From: a bacterium UBP3_UBA3054
Lineage (GTDB): Bacteria > Auribacterota > UBA3054
Reading direction: 5' to 3'
DNA: 40,285 nucleotides
NCBI GenBank assembly: GCA_002366995.1
Contig: DFCM01000137.1
Location: 1 to 40,285, forward strand
The notes beneath the pieces were generated by a model. The model had not been told where the DNA came from and did not search any database. It was given only the letters and a program-made list of their open reading frames with translations. Position numbers and translations under genes: made by a program. Below are positions 33,036 to 40,285 of this stretch, in pieces; position 1 is the stretch's first letter; each line of letters starts with the position of its first letter.

Positions 33036-34403
33036 GTGAACGATTATCAGAGAATGTGGGAGAAAGTCCTGGAGCTGGTGAAGCATTCCACCGATCCAAT
33101 GGTCTTTTCGGCTTTCTTCTCTTCTGTTGAACCTGTGAGTTTTGCGGACGGCCTCTTTTCTATTCGTACCAACAACGCTTTGACCGCGGAGTACGTGAAG
33201 AAGAACCTGGGTTCCTTCATCGAGGATAATCTCTCGAAGGAAGCGGGATCTTCTGTCACTTTGAAAGTTATCGTCAACGGCGAACCGGAAGAAGAGAGCG
33301 TCACAAGTCCGGCTCCGGAAGAAAAAGAAAGCGGCAATAAAGTTCTGCGCGCCCAGGAGCCCCCGAAACTGAACCGCAATTACGTTTTCTCCAATTTCAT
33401 AATCGGTCCTTCGAACCAGTACGCTCACGCTGCCGCTTACGACGTGGCCAACAATCCCGGAACTTCCTACAATCCGCTCTTCATCTACGGCGGCTCGGGA
33501 CTTGGCAAAACACACCTTATGCACGCGATCGGCAACGCCATCTACGAAAGGGACAACAGCAAAAGGATCCTCTACATTACTTGCGAGAACTTCTGCTCCG
33601 ATTTCCAGGCTTCCCTTTCCTTCAAGAACAACGTGCATCAGTTCAGGGAAAAATACCGCTCCAACTACGACGTTATTCTGATCGACGATGTGCAGCATCT
33701 CTCTTTGGTGAACCGCACTCAGGACGAGTTCTTCCAGCTCTTCGAGTATCTCTTCGCCAACAACTGCCAGATCGTCATGACCTGCGACAAATCTCCCAGG
33801 GAACTGAAGAACATCAGCGACAGGCTCATCACCCGTTTCGAGTGGGGCGTGGTCGCCGACATTCAGCCGCCTGATTTTGAGACGCGCCAGGCCATCATCA
33901 AGAAAAAATGCCAGGACCGCGGTTTCAAGATCGACGACGACGTCTGCTCTTTCCTCGCCGGCAAGATCCAGAATCATGTCAGGGAGATCGAAGGCGTGCT
34001 CACAAGGTTGAGGATCTACGCTTCCGTCCAGAACCAGCCTATTTCCATCAAGCTGGCAAAGGAATGCATGAAGGAATACGTTTCCGACCAGAACATTTCC
34101 CTGGACGTCATCAAGCGCGCTGTTGCCGCTTATTTTGACATAAGTATTTCCGACCTCACTTCCCACAGAAGACCGAAAAACATCGCGAAACCGAGGCAAT
34201 TGGCCATGTTCCTCTGCCGTTCCATGACCAACAGCTCTTTGAACGAGATAGCGGCTTCTTTCGGCGGCAAAGATCATACGACTGTTCTTTATGCCTGCAA
34301 GAAGATAGAGGAAACGAAAAACAGTGACGACGAACTTAATTTCCAAATAGACGCGTTGAAAAAGTACATTATGAAAAATCGTCGGGAAGAATCCGACAGA
34401 TAA
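33036..34403 (+). CDS. dnaA: Chromosomal replication initiator DnaA
   Basis: 455 aa from GTG 33036, which restores a normal domain I start (NDYQRMWEKVLELV). Domain III AAA+ has Walker A GGSGLGKTH (152-160), Walker B ILIDD (214-218) and the sensor and arginine-finger regions. Domain IV ends with the DNA-binding signature ASFGGKDHTTVLYACKKIE. It opens oriC and loads the helicase. The linker domain II is short (about 82-110). DnaA-box-like sites flank the gene on both sides. Confidence 0.97.
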   Translation: MNDYQRMWEKVLELVKHSTDPMVFSAFFSSVEPVSFADGLFSIRTNNALTAEYVKKNLGSFIEDNLSKEAGSSVTLKVIVNGEPEEESVTSPAPEEKESGNKVLRAQEPPKLNRNYVFSNFIIGPSNQYAHAAAYDVANNPGTSYNPLFIYGGSGLGKTHLMHAIGNAIYERDNSKRILYITCENFCSDFQASLSFKNNVHQFREKYRSNYDVILIDDVQHLSLVNRTQDEFFQLFEYLFANNCQIVMTCDKSPRELKNISDRLITRFEWGVVADIQPPDFETRQAIIKKKCQDRGFKIDDDVCSFLAGKIQNHVREIEGVLTRLRIYASVQNQPISIKLAKECMKEYVSDQNISLDVIKRAVAAYFDISISDLTSHRRPKNIAKPRQLAMFLCRSMTNSSLNEIAASFGGKDHTTVLYACKKIEETKNSDDELNFQIDALKKYIMKNRREESDR

Positions 34404-34408
34404 AAAAG

Positions 34409-34437
34409 AGACCCTGAAAAACAGGGTCTTTTTTTTT
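34409..34437 (+). terminator. Rho-independent terminator after dnaA
   Basis: AGACCCTG (34409-34416) pairs with CAGGGTCT (34422-34429) around five A; eight further T follow. dnaN therefore needs its own promoter. Confidence 0.9.
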
Positions 34438-34486
34438 GACAGTTTCTTCACATGTTTTCCAATAGTTAAGAATGTATCCAATAAAG

Positions 34487-34725
34487 TGTGAATATTTTGC
34501 GAATAAAAAACGCTAGTTATCCACCTGTTGAAAAGAGGCCTTTTTTCCACCTTTCTACTAACATCTTCTTCAAAGCTTAAAAATGTATATCATATTTAAA
34601 AAAGCTAATTTATATAAAATTTACTCCCAACTCACAACCCATAATGATAATAATTCTTTAATAGATCAATAAATGATTTTTAATAGTTGTTTGTGTATGA
34701 ACGAGTAGGAATATAATTACACACA
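34487..34725. other. DnaA-box-like cluster with AT-rich stretch, dnaA-dnaN intergenic (candidate oriC)
   Basis: Within the 391-base gap there are one-mismatch boxes at 34487-34495 (TGTGAATAT, reverse), 34517-34525 (TTATCCACC), 34692-34700 (TGTGTATGA, reverse) and 34717-34725 (TTACACACA). Between them (about 34580-34690) the sequence is almost pure A/T with runs such as ATTTATATAAAATTTA, as expected of a DNA unwinding element. dnaA-dnaN gaps are a common origin site in bacteria. Confidence 0.5.
34712..34717 (+). promoter_or_regulatory. Candidate -10 box of dnaN
   Basis: TATAAT at 34712-34717, about 78 bases before the dnaN ATG. A weak -35 (TTGTTT, 34687-34692) is at 19 bases. It overlaps a DnaA-box-like site. 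No ribosome binding site is visible before the dnaN start. Confidence 0.4.
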
Positions 34726-34794
34726 AGAAAAAGAAAGGGGAAATATGGTAAAATAACTTACCTTGAAAATTAACCTCAATACAAATTCAATCTT

Positions 34795-35889
34795 ATGAAA
34801 TTCACTTGCGCCATCTCCGACCTGCGCGACGCCGTGCAGCTTCTGCAGCCTGTCTGTTCAAACAAACCGGCTTTCCCCATAGTAGCCAATATTCTGATCC
34901 GCGCGAAGGATAATTCCGTCGAACTTACCGGCACAGATCTTGACATCACTATAAAGACTTCCATCGAAGCTTCCGTTGAAAGCGAAGGCGAGACCACCGT
35001 TCCCGTCCGCTATATGAGAGACACTTTGATGAAGATCAAAAGCGTTGCCCAGATCAGCGTGGAAGTTGACGAAAACAACGTTATCAAAATAACGGCCGGC
35101 GAAAGGATCAAATGTAACCTGAGAGGCGTGGCCGCCGCTGATTTCCCCTCTTTCCCCGTACTTTCCGAGTGCGAATCCGTTTCCATTCCCGCCAAGGAAT
35201 TCTCGAAGATGCTCCGCTACACCGGCTACGCTATGAGCCACGACGAACAGCGCTACATCTTGAACGGCATCTGCTTCTCTTTCGGCGAACAGCTTGACGT
35301 TGTGGCGACCGACGGCAGAAGACTTGCGAAATACACCGTTTCCGAGATCAAGACCGAAAAAGCGAGCCAGATCATCATTCCCGTGAAAGCCATCAACATG
35401 ATGCAGCAGCTTCTGGTGGGCGACGATCCTGTTTCCATGCGCTTCTCTTCTTCGCAGGTCGAGATCATCGTCGGACGCAACACGCTGGTCGCTCGTCTCA
35501 TGGACGGCCATTATCCCGATTACAAACAGGTCCTGCCGAAGAACAAGACTTTCTCCCTGACTTTGAATTCCGGCGATTTCTCCAACGCGGTCGAACTCGC
35601 CTCCGTCGTCACCGACAAGAACAAACAGGGCGTCGTCAAGCTGAGCCTGGCTTCCGGAAAAATGAAAGTTTCCGCCCAGACGGCCGACATCGGTGAAAAC
35701 AGTTCCGAACTGGAGACCGAATACGCCGGCGAGCCGATGGACATTTCCTTCAACCCGACTTTCCTCCTCGACGTGTTCAGGAACATCGACGAGACGGAAG
35801 TGACGATGGACGTCATAAACCCCATCAGCCCGACCGTCATAAGAACTACGGACAACTTCATCAGCATCATCATGCCGATGCGCTTCTAG
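34795..35889 (+). CDS. dnaN: DNA polymerase III beta sliding clamp
   Basis: 364 aa, three clamp domains of about 120 residues each, the usual size. Recognisable parts are MKFTCAISDLRDAVQLLQPV, LTGTDLDITIKTSIE, YILNGICFSFGE, VATDGRRLAKY, MDGHYPDYKQVLP and the C-terminal SIIMPMRF that forms part of the protein-binding pocket. The clamp holds the polymerase on DNA. No ribosome binding site is seen in the 15 bases before the ATG. Confidence 0.97.
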   Translation: MKFTCAISDLRDAVQLLQPVCSNKPAFPIVANILIRAKDNSVELTGTDLDITIKTSIEASVESEGETTVPVRYMRDTLMKIKSVAQISVEVDENNVIKITAGERIKCNLRGVAAADFPSFPVLSECESVSIPAKEFSKMLRYTGYAMSHDEQRYILNGICFSFGEQLDVVATDGRRLAKYTVSEIKTEKASQIIIPVKAINMMQQLLVGDDPVSMRFSSSQVEIIVGRNTLVARLMDGHYPDYKQVLPKNKTFSLTLNSGDFSNAVELASVVTDKNKQGVVKLSLASGKMKVSAQTADIGENSSELETEYAGEPMDISFNPTFLLDVFRNIDETEVTMDVINPISPTVIRTTDNFISIIMPMRF

Positions 35890-35915
35890 TTCAAAAAACC
35901 TTTTGACAAGCGAAT

Positions 35916-35941
35916 GAGAACCGCCGCAAGGCGGTTTTCTC
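35916..35941 (+). terminator. Probable terminator hairpin after dnaN
   Basis: GAACCGCC (35918-35925) pairs with GGCGGTTTT (35930-35938) around GCAA; only four T follow directly, so it may be partial and allow read-through to the next gene. Confidence 0.55.
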
Positions 35942-35956
35942 ATCTATGAAGCCGAA

Positions 35957-36244
35957 ATGAAAAAACTGCCCTTCCAAAAGAGCGACGAACTGATAGACAG
36001 TTTCCTTGACAAGATCCTGGATTCCAAGAAGGGATTGCTTCTGAAAGTGAAAAACGTCTGGAGCGAGTGCGTTGGCAAAGACCTCTCCTTTCATACCGAA
36101 CCCGAGGAAGTTAACGGCGGGATCCTCTACGTCAAGGTCAAAAGCTCGCTTTGGAAAAAAGAGCTGAAGATGACCATGGGAAGGATGGTGGAAGAGAAGG
36201 TCAGGGCGGTTTTCCCGGAAATTAAAAAGATCGTCTGGCGATGA
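35957..36244 (+). CDS. dciA: DciA-like (DUF721) replication protein
   Basis: 95 aa. It shows the DUF721 pattern: VWSECVGKDLSFHTEPEEV, then NGGILYVKVKSSLWKKEL. DciA is the ancestral loader of the replicative helicase DnaB in bacteria without DnaC. The position just after dnaA and dnaN supports this role. A four-codon frame (ATG 35946, M-K-P-K-stop) ends across its ATG and may be chance. Its stop overlaps the next start (ATGA at 36241-36244). Confidence 0.82.
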   Translation: MKKLPFQKSDELIDSFLDKILDSKKGLLLKVKNVWSECVGKDLSFHTEPEEVNGGILYVKVKSSLWKKELKMTMGRMVEEKVRAVFPEIKKIVWR

Positions 36245-36810
36245 TGAGATTGCTTTTTGCCTGTTTTGATTTTTTCAGGGACGAGGAAGTCTGCCTCTCG
36301 AAGGAGGCTTATGATCTTTTGTCAAAAAATAAGCAGGCCGCGGCGCGCCTGCTTCCGGTCTCCTGGGAAAAGATAGACGAAAGCGTGGAAGCTCTGATGA
36401 AGGAGGATTTCGAGGCGCTCGTCATCTTGGGAAACGGCCGGGGCGAGACGCACAAAATAGAAAAGCTTGCCGTGAACGCCCAGGGGACCAACATCCTCGA
36501 CAACAGCGGGGCGCGCTGCCAGGGGGACGCGATCTCAAAGGACGGCAAGGCGGCCTTTTTCTCGACCTGGAACGTCGAGGCTCTGAACGAAGAGATGCGA
36601 TCTTTGGGGCTTCCCTCCCAGATCTCCTATTTCTCCGGGCTTTTCCTTTGCAACGGCGCCTATTACCGCGCGCTGAGCCATGACTGCGGAAAGCTCGAAA
36701 GGCGGCCCGTCGTTCTTCTTCACCTCAGCCCCGAGCGGAACATAGCGTCCGATCTTCCCCTAATTTTAAAAGCGCTCGCATCTTCCTTGAACAGGACAAT
36801 CTTGCTATAA
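36241..36810 (+). CDS. Pyroglutamyl peptidase (C15)-like protein
   Basis: 189 aa, slightly shorter than typical Pcp (about 215). The C15 triad can be placed: Glu74 in HKIEKLAVNAQG, Cys137 in YFSGLFLCNGAYY, His161 in VVLLHLSPE. The usual 'GFEPFGG' opening is replaced by FACFDFFRDEE, so it is divergent. C15 enzymes remove N-terminal pyroglutamate. ATGA overlap with dciA indicates coupled expression; a link to replication is not suggested otherwise. Confidence 0.75.
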   Translation: MMRLLFACFDFFRDEEVCLSKEAYDLLSKNKQAAARLLPVSWEKIDESVEALMKEDFEALVILGNGRGETHKIEKLAVNAQGTNILDNSGARCQGDAISKDGKAAFFSTWNVEALNEEMRSLGLPSQISYFSGLFLCNGAYYRALSHDCGKLERRPVVLLHLSPERNIASDLPLILKALASSLNRTILL

Positions 36811-36817
36811 TTAAGAT

Positions 36818-38380
36818 ATGTTGGATAAAAATTACGAAACGGACGTTCTCATAATCGGCTGCGGCGTCGGCGGAGCGGTCACCGCTCTGGCGGCCGCCGA
36901 CAACGGCTGCAAGGTCGTTATCCTCTCGAGGAAAGAGGGCGTCGAGGATACTTCCACGGTCCGGGCCCAGGGCGGCATCATCTATAAAGGCAAACTGCCG
37001 CCTGAGGAACTGGCCCGCGACATTCAGACCGCCGGCTGCGGACGCTGCTGGCAGGAAGCTGTCGACCATCTCACCAAGGTCGGCCCCGCTCTGGTCGACA
37101 AATGGTTGGTCCAGCGCTCGGGCGTCAAGTTCGACGAAGGCAAAGAGGGCTACGACATGACAAGGGAAGGCGGCCACGGCGAGCCGAGGATCGCGCACTG
37201 CCGCGACAAAACGGGCTACGACATCGCGCACTGTCTTTTCGACACGATCAAAAAGCATCCCAACATCACGATCCTCGAGAACGCGACCGCCATTGATCTT
37301 CTGACGACGACGCACCATTCCAGGAACCCGCAGGATCTCTACAAGCCGACCGAGTGCTTCGGAGCATACGTGCTTTTGAACAAGCCGCACGAGATCATAG
37401 AGATCTTCGCGAAGGAAACGGTCCTGGCGACAGGCGGCGTGGGCCGCATTTATCTGCACACGACGAACAACGAGAGCGCCCGCGGCGACGGCTACGCCAT
37501 GGCCTACCGCGCCGGCGCCAGACTCCTCAACATGGAGTTCGTGCAGTTCCACCCGACGACGCTGTACCTTGAGGGCGCGAAGAACTTCCTTATCACGGAA
37601 TCCCTGAGGGGCGAAGGCGCGGTTCTAAAAGACCGCCACGGCCGGACGTTCATGGAGCACTACCACGAGATGGCTTCCCTCGCTCCGAGGGACATCGTGG
37701 CCAGAGCCATCCATCACGAGATGTTAAAGGAACAGCAGAACTGCATGTACCTCGACATCTCCTTTAAGGATCCCGAATGGCTCAAAGAGCGCTTCCCGAC
37801 CATCTACCAGAACTGCCTGCAGTTCGGGATAGACATCACCAAGGAGCCGATCCCGATCGTTCCGGCCGCCCACTATTCCTGCGGCGGAGTATTGGTCGAC
37901 CTTATGGCGAGATCTTCTATTGACCGTCTCAGGGCGGTCGGCGAAGTCAGCTGCACCGGCATCCACGGCGCCAACAGGCTTGCTTCCACATCGCTTCTCG
38001 AAGCGGTAATCTGGGGCGCCTGCGCCGGCGAGGACATAGCGAAACGCGTGGCGGAAAAGAAAAACTGGGCCTTCCCCGTCATCGATCACTGGAAAGAGGA
38101 AAGGGAACCGGTCGAGCCCGCTATGCTCAAGCAGGACTGGATGACGATCAGGCAGACGATGTGGAACTACGTCGGTTTGGTGAGAAGCCCGAAGAGGCTG
38201 CACCGCGCCAAGCTGATACTTAGAGAACTGCAGAACGAAACGGAGACCTTCTACCGCAGGGCGGCCCTGACGGACGCGATAATCGGCCTCAGGAACGGAC
38301 TCCAGGCCGCCATGATCGTCCTTTACTCCGCTATTCTGAACCCCAAGAGCAGCGGCTGCCACTACATTGAAAACGATTAA
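36818..38380 (+). CDS. nadB: L-aspartate oxidase
   Basis: 520 aa. FAD-binding Rossmann motif DVLIIGCGVGGAVTALAA at the N-terminus, then GHGEPRIAHC, LATGGVGRIYLHTTN, MEFVQFHPTTLY, ESLRGEGAVL, ASLAPRDIVARAI and HYSCGGV...GEVSCTGIHGANRLASTSLLE, the typical pattern of NadB rather than succinate dehydrogenase. It oxidises aspartate to iminoaspartate for de novo NAD synthesis. A TATAAT at 36806-36811 ends six bases before the ATG and no ribosome binding site is seen, so a leaderless start is possible. Confidence 0.93.
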   Translation: MLDKNYETDVLIIGCGVGGAVTALAAADNGCKVVILSRKEGVEDTSTVRAQGGIIYKGKLPPEELARDIQTAGCGRCWQEAVDHLTKVGPALVDKWLVQRSGVKFDEGKEGYDMTREGGHGEPRIAHCRDKTGYDIAHCLFDTIKKHPNITILENATAIDLLTTTHHSRNPQDLYKPTECFGAYVLLNKPHEIIEIFAKETVLATGGVGRIYLHTTNNESARGDGYAMAYRAGARLLNMEFVQFHPTTLYLEGAKNFLITESLRGEGAVLKDRHGRTFMEHYHEMASLAPRDIVARAIHHEMLKEQQNCMYLDISFKDPEWLKERFPTIYQNCLQFGIDITKEPIPIVPAAHYSCGGVLVDLMARSSIDRLRAVGEVSCTGIHGANRLASTSLLEAVIWGACAGEDIAKRVAEKKNWAFPVIDHWKEEREPVEPAMLKQDWMTIRQTMWNYVGLVRSPKRLHRAKLILRELQNETETFYRRAALTDAIIGLRNGLQAAMIVLYSAILNPKSSGCHYIEND

Positions 38381-38404
38381 CCAACCAAACATTGGACAGA
38401 AATT

Positions 38405-39556
38405 ATGCACTACCAGATCGCGCCTCACGGCAATGAATTGATCAATCGCGTCCTCACAGGGGCGCGGCGGGATTTTTGGCAGGAAAAAGCGGAATCACTT
38501 CCGAGCATAACGCTTGACAAGCGCAAAGTCTACGACGTGATGATGATCGCGGACGGCGCCTACAGCCCCTTGGAGGGCTTCATGGGGTCTGAGGACTACA
38601 CCAGCGTTTTGAACAAGATGCGCCTGCCCAACGGCCTGCCCTGGCCCATCCCCATTGTCCTGGGCGTTCACCCCGACAGAGCCGACGAGTTCGACGTTTT
38701 CGGACACATCGCCCTGAAAGACAAGACCGGCCTGACCCTTGCCATTCTCCACCTGACGGAGAAATTCAAAGTCAACAAGGATCTCGAGCTGGCGAAAATT
38801 TACCGCACGACCAACCCCGAGCATCCGAGCGTCAAATACCTCCTGGAGGAAAGGGGCGACGTGCTTTTAGCCGGGCCCATAGACGTCATCAACCGTCCCG
38901 CCGAGGACGTCCTTGACACGCACCTTATGACGCCGGCCCAGACGAGAAGGATCTTCAAGGAACGCGGCTGGAGCCGCGTCGTCGGTTTCCAAACGCACAA
39001 CCCCATTCTGAGAAGCCACGAGTATATGATCAAAACGGCCCTGGAGCTCTGCGACGGACTGTTCCTCCATCCTCTGCGCACCACTCCGCACGAGAACGCG
39101 GTCCCGGCCGACATCAGAATGAAGTGCTACGAGACCTTCATCGAGAATTATCTGCCCGAAGAAAGAGTGCAGCTGGCGGTCTTCCCGACCACCCAGCGCT
39201 TCGCGGGCCCGAGGGAAACGGTCCTGCACGCCATCGTTCACAAGAACTACGGCTGCTCGCATTTCATCGTCGGCTACGACCACGCCGGCTGGAAGGATTA
39301 CTACAACGACATCGACACGACCAGGATCTTCAGGAACTTCGGTCCGATGGAACTAGGCATCCAGCCGATGTTCTTCGACAAGGTCGTCTACTGCAAGAAA
39401 TGCCGCGCCATGGTCACGGCCAAGACCTGCCCGCACGGAAGCGCCGACTACGTGAGCCTGACCTGCACGGAAGTGAGGGAAATGCGCCAGAAAGGCATGC
39501 CGGTCCCTGAGGAATTCATTCGCCCCGAGATCGCGGAACTTCTGCAGATAAAATAA
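38405..39556 (+). CDS. ATP-sulfurylase (Sat)-like protein with altered active site
   Basis: 383 aa, the length of bacterial Sat. Family landmarks run along the whole chain: GAYSPLEGFMGSEDY, GPIDVINR, MTPAQTR, FKERGWSRVVGFQT, PADIRMKCYETF, FAGPRETVLHAI, NYGCSHFIVG, and a C-terminal YCKKCRAMVTAKTCPH. But the nucleotide/sulfate site is changed: the usual QTRNPxHRAHE reads QTHNPILRSHE (Arg to His198, first His of HxxH to Leu202), GRDHAG reads GYDHAG (Tyr291), and the GExKxDD stretch reads RTTPHENA. Canonical ATP-to-APS activity is therefore doubtful; it may act on another substrate or be regulatory. No APS kinase or reductase gene is near. Start ATG 38405 has a weak GGA upstream. Confidence 0.85.
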   Translation: MHYQIAPHGNELINRVLTGARRDFWQEKAESLPSITLDKRKVYDVMMIADGAYSPLEGFMGSEDYTSVLNKMRLPNGLPWPIPIVLGVHPDRADEFDVFGHIALKDKTGLTLAILHLTEKFKVNKDLELAKIYRTTNPEHPSVKYLLEERGDVLLAGPIDVINRPAEDVLDTHLMTPAQTRRIFKERGWSRVVGFQTHNPILRSHEYMIKTALELCDGLFLHPLRTTPHENAVPADIRMKCYETFIENYLPEERVQLAVFPTTQRFAGPRETVLHAIVHKNYGCSHFIVGYDHAGWKDYYNDIDTTRIFRNFGPMELGIQPMFFDKVVYCKKCRAMVTAKTCPHGSADYVSLTCTEVREMRQKGMPVPEEFIRPEIAELLQIK

Positions 39557-40285
39557 ATGCCAAAGGTCTACACTCACGCGCTAGGCTGCAAGATCAGCTA
39601 TTGTGACAATCGGGAAGCGGAGGAGCTGCTTTGCGCGAGAGGCTGGACTTTGACAAAAAACGCCAAGGAGGCTGATCTTTTTCTCCTGACCGCCTGCACG
39701 GTGACGCAAAAAGCGGACGCCGATCTAAGAAAGCTGGCGCGCCAGTTGAAAAAGCAGAATCCCGGCGCTGATCTTTGGATCTACGGCTGCTGGGCCAACG
39801 TCGCGGAAAAGCACGAGCCTTTCCCGGAGCCGGCCCTTGTCATCAAGGGGAAAGCGGAGCTTGAGGAAGCGATAGCAAAACTTTCCTGCGACACGCCTAA
39901 GGAAACCTCGCTGGAAAGGAACAGGCTTTTCGTCAAGGTCCAGGACGGCTGCGACCGTTTCTGCGCCTACTGCATCGTGCCCTTCGCCAGAGGCGTTCCC
40001 AAGAGTATGCCCTACTCCGAGATCCTCTCCCGCGTAAAAAAAGCGCGCGAAGAAGGTATCAAGGAATGCGTGCTCTCCGGGATCCACATCGCCTCCTGGA
40101 AAGAGGACGGCAAGGATATTGCCGACCTTTGCGCCGCTCTGCTCGCTGACACCGACCTACCGAGGCTCAGGGTAAGCTCCCTCGACGTGACGGGCGCCTC
40201 AGAAAAGCTGAGAAAGCTCATGATAGAGGAACCAAGGCTCATGCCGCACCTGCACATTCCCCTGCAGTCCGGCAGCGACCGCGTC
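39557..40285 (+). CDS. MtaB-like tRNA methylthiotransferase, 5' part (runs off the window)
   Basis: 243 codons are visible from ATG 39557, which directly follows the sat-like stop (39554-39556). The N-terminal methylthiotransferase domain has three cysteines (ALGCKISYCDN, LTACTVTQKAD, YGCWAN), followed by the radical SAM motif CDRFCAYCIVPFARG (CxxxCxxC) and HLHIPLQSGSDRV at the edge. This is the MiaB/RimO/MtaB family; the short N-terminal domain and 'TACTVT' are most like MtaB, which adds a methylthio group to t6A37 in tRNA. The C-terminal TRAM part is missing because the window ends. Confidence 0.92.
   Translation, partial: MPKVYTHALGCKISYCDNREAEELLCARGWTLTKNAKEADLFLLTACTVTQKADADLRKLARQLKKQNPGADLWIYGCWANVAEKHEPFPEPALVIKGKAELEEAIAKLSCDTPKETSLERNRLFVKVQDGCDRFCAYCIVPFARGVPKSMPYSEILSRVKKAREEGIKECVLSGIHIASWKEDGKDIADLCAALLADTDLPRLRVSSLDVTGASEKLRKLMIEEPRLMPHLHIPLQSGSDRV

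Noticed and set aside
32997..34550. 517-codon minus-strand open frame
   Set aside because: It is the antisense of dnaA and its terminator.
35946..35960. Four-codon frame overlapping the dciA start
   Set aside because: Too short to distinguish from chance.

Overview
The window looks like chromosomal sequence from a Gram-negative (diderm) member of the PVC superphylum, most likely a gut-type Lentisphaerota/Kiritimatiellota bacterium. This is inferred from LpxK and MlaA (lipid A and an outer membrane), proteins with LPEP-type sorting tails, sulfatase-modifying-factor-like secreted proteins with a 'WPF' Ig-like domain, and a dnaA-dnaN-dciA block. Taxonomy is inference only; there is no rRNA in the window.

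Layout. (1) 1-1385: the 3' end of a large serine recombinase reads into a truncated, frameshifted gene for a formylglycine-generating-enzyme-like (FGE-like) secreted protein, so this is an element border or a chimeric junction. (2) 1386-1643: a promoter candidate and a large inverted repeat. (3) 1644-8472 (-): a tight operon of mlaA-like, alpha/beta hydrolase, ABC-F ATPase and a second, intact FGE-like protein. (4) 8600-10300 (-): an LPEP-anchored secreted protein with two jelly-roll-like repeats. (5) 10493-13091 (+): an RsbV / RsbU / RsbW-like partner-switching module. (6) 13095-19003 (-): six overlapping genes (TPR, TPR-like, ExbB/TolQ, ExbD, ExbD, membrane-anchored VWA), a proton-driven envelope system in which a VWA protein takes the usual TonB/TolA place. 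(7) 19055-22189 (-): exported GH2 beta-galactosidase. (8) 22257-22333 (+): tRNA-Arg(ACG) with promoter and terminator. (9) 22377-27958 (-): a translationally coupled housekeeping run: sugar isomerase-like, HAD-NadD fusion, rsfS, gmk, coaC, coaB (split) and lpxK. (10) 27968-30904 (-): two Gfo/Idh/MocA dehydrogenases and a ThuA-like protein which, with the TIM-barrel protein of region 9, form a sugar-oxidation cassette. (11) 30969-32441 (-): htpX-like and lemA. (12) 32442-36810 (+): dnaA, dnaN, dciA-like and a C15-peptidase-like gene, with DnaA-box-like sites on both sides of dnaA (candidate oriC). (13) 36818-40285 (+): nadB, a divergent ATP-sulfurylase-like gene, and an mtaB-like radical SAM gene that runs off the window.

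The strongest leads for something undescribed are: the TPR/ExbB/ExbD/ExbD/VWA motor cluster; the two-part FGE-like proteins that carry an internal LPEP sorting signal directly followed by a second export-signal-like helix; the HAD-NadD fusion; the ATP-sulfurylase homologue that has lost its RNxxHxxH-type catalytic residues; and the recombinase/FGE junction.
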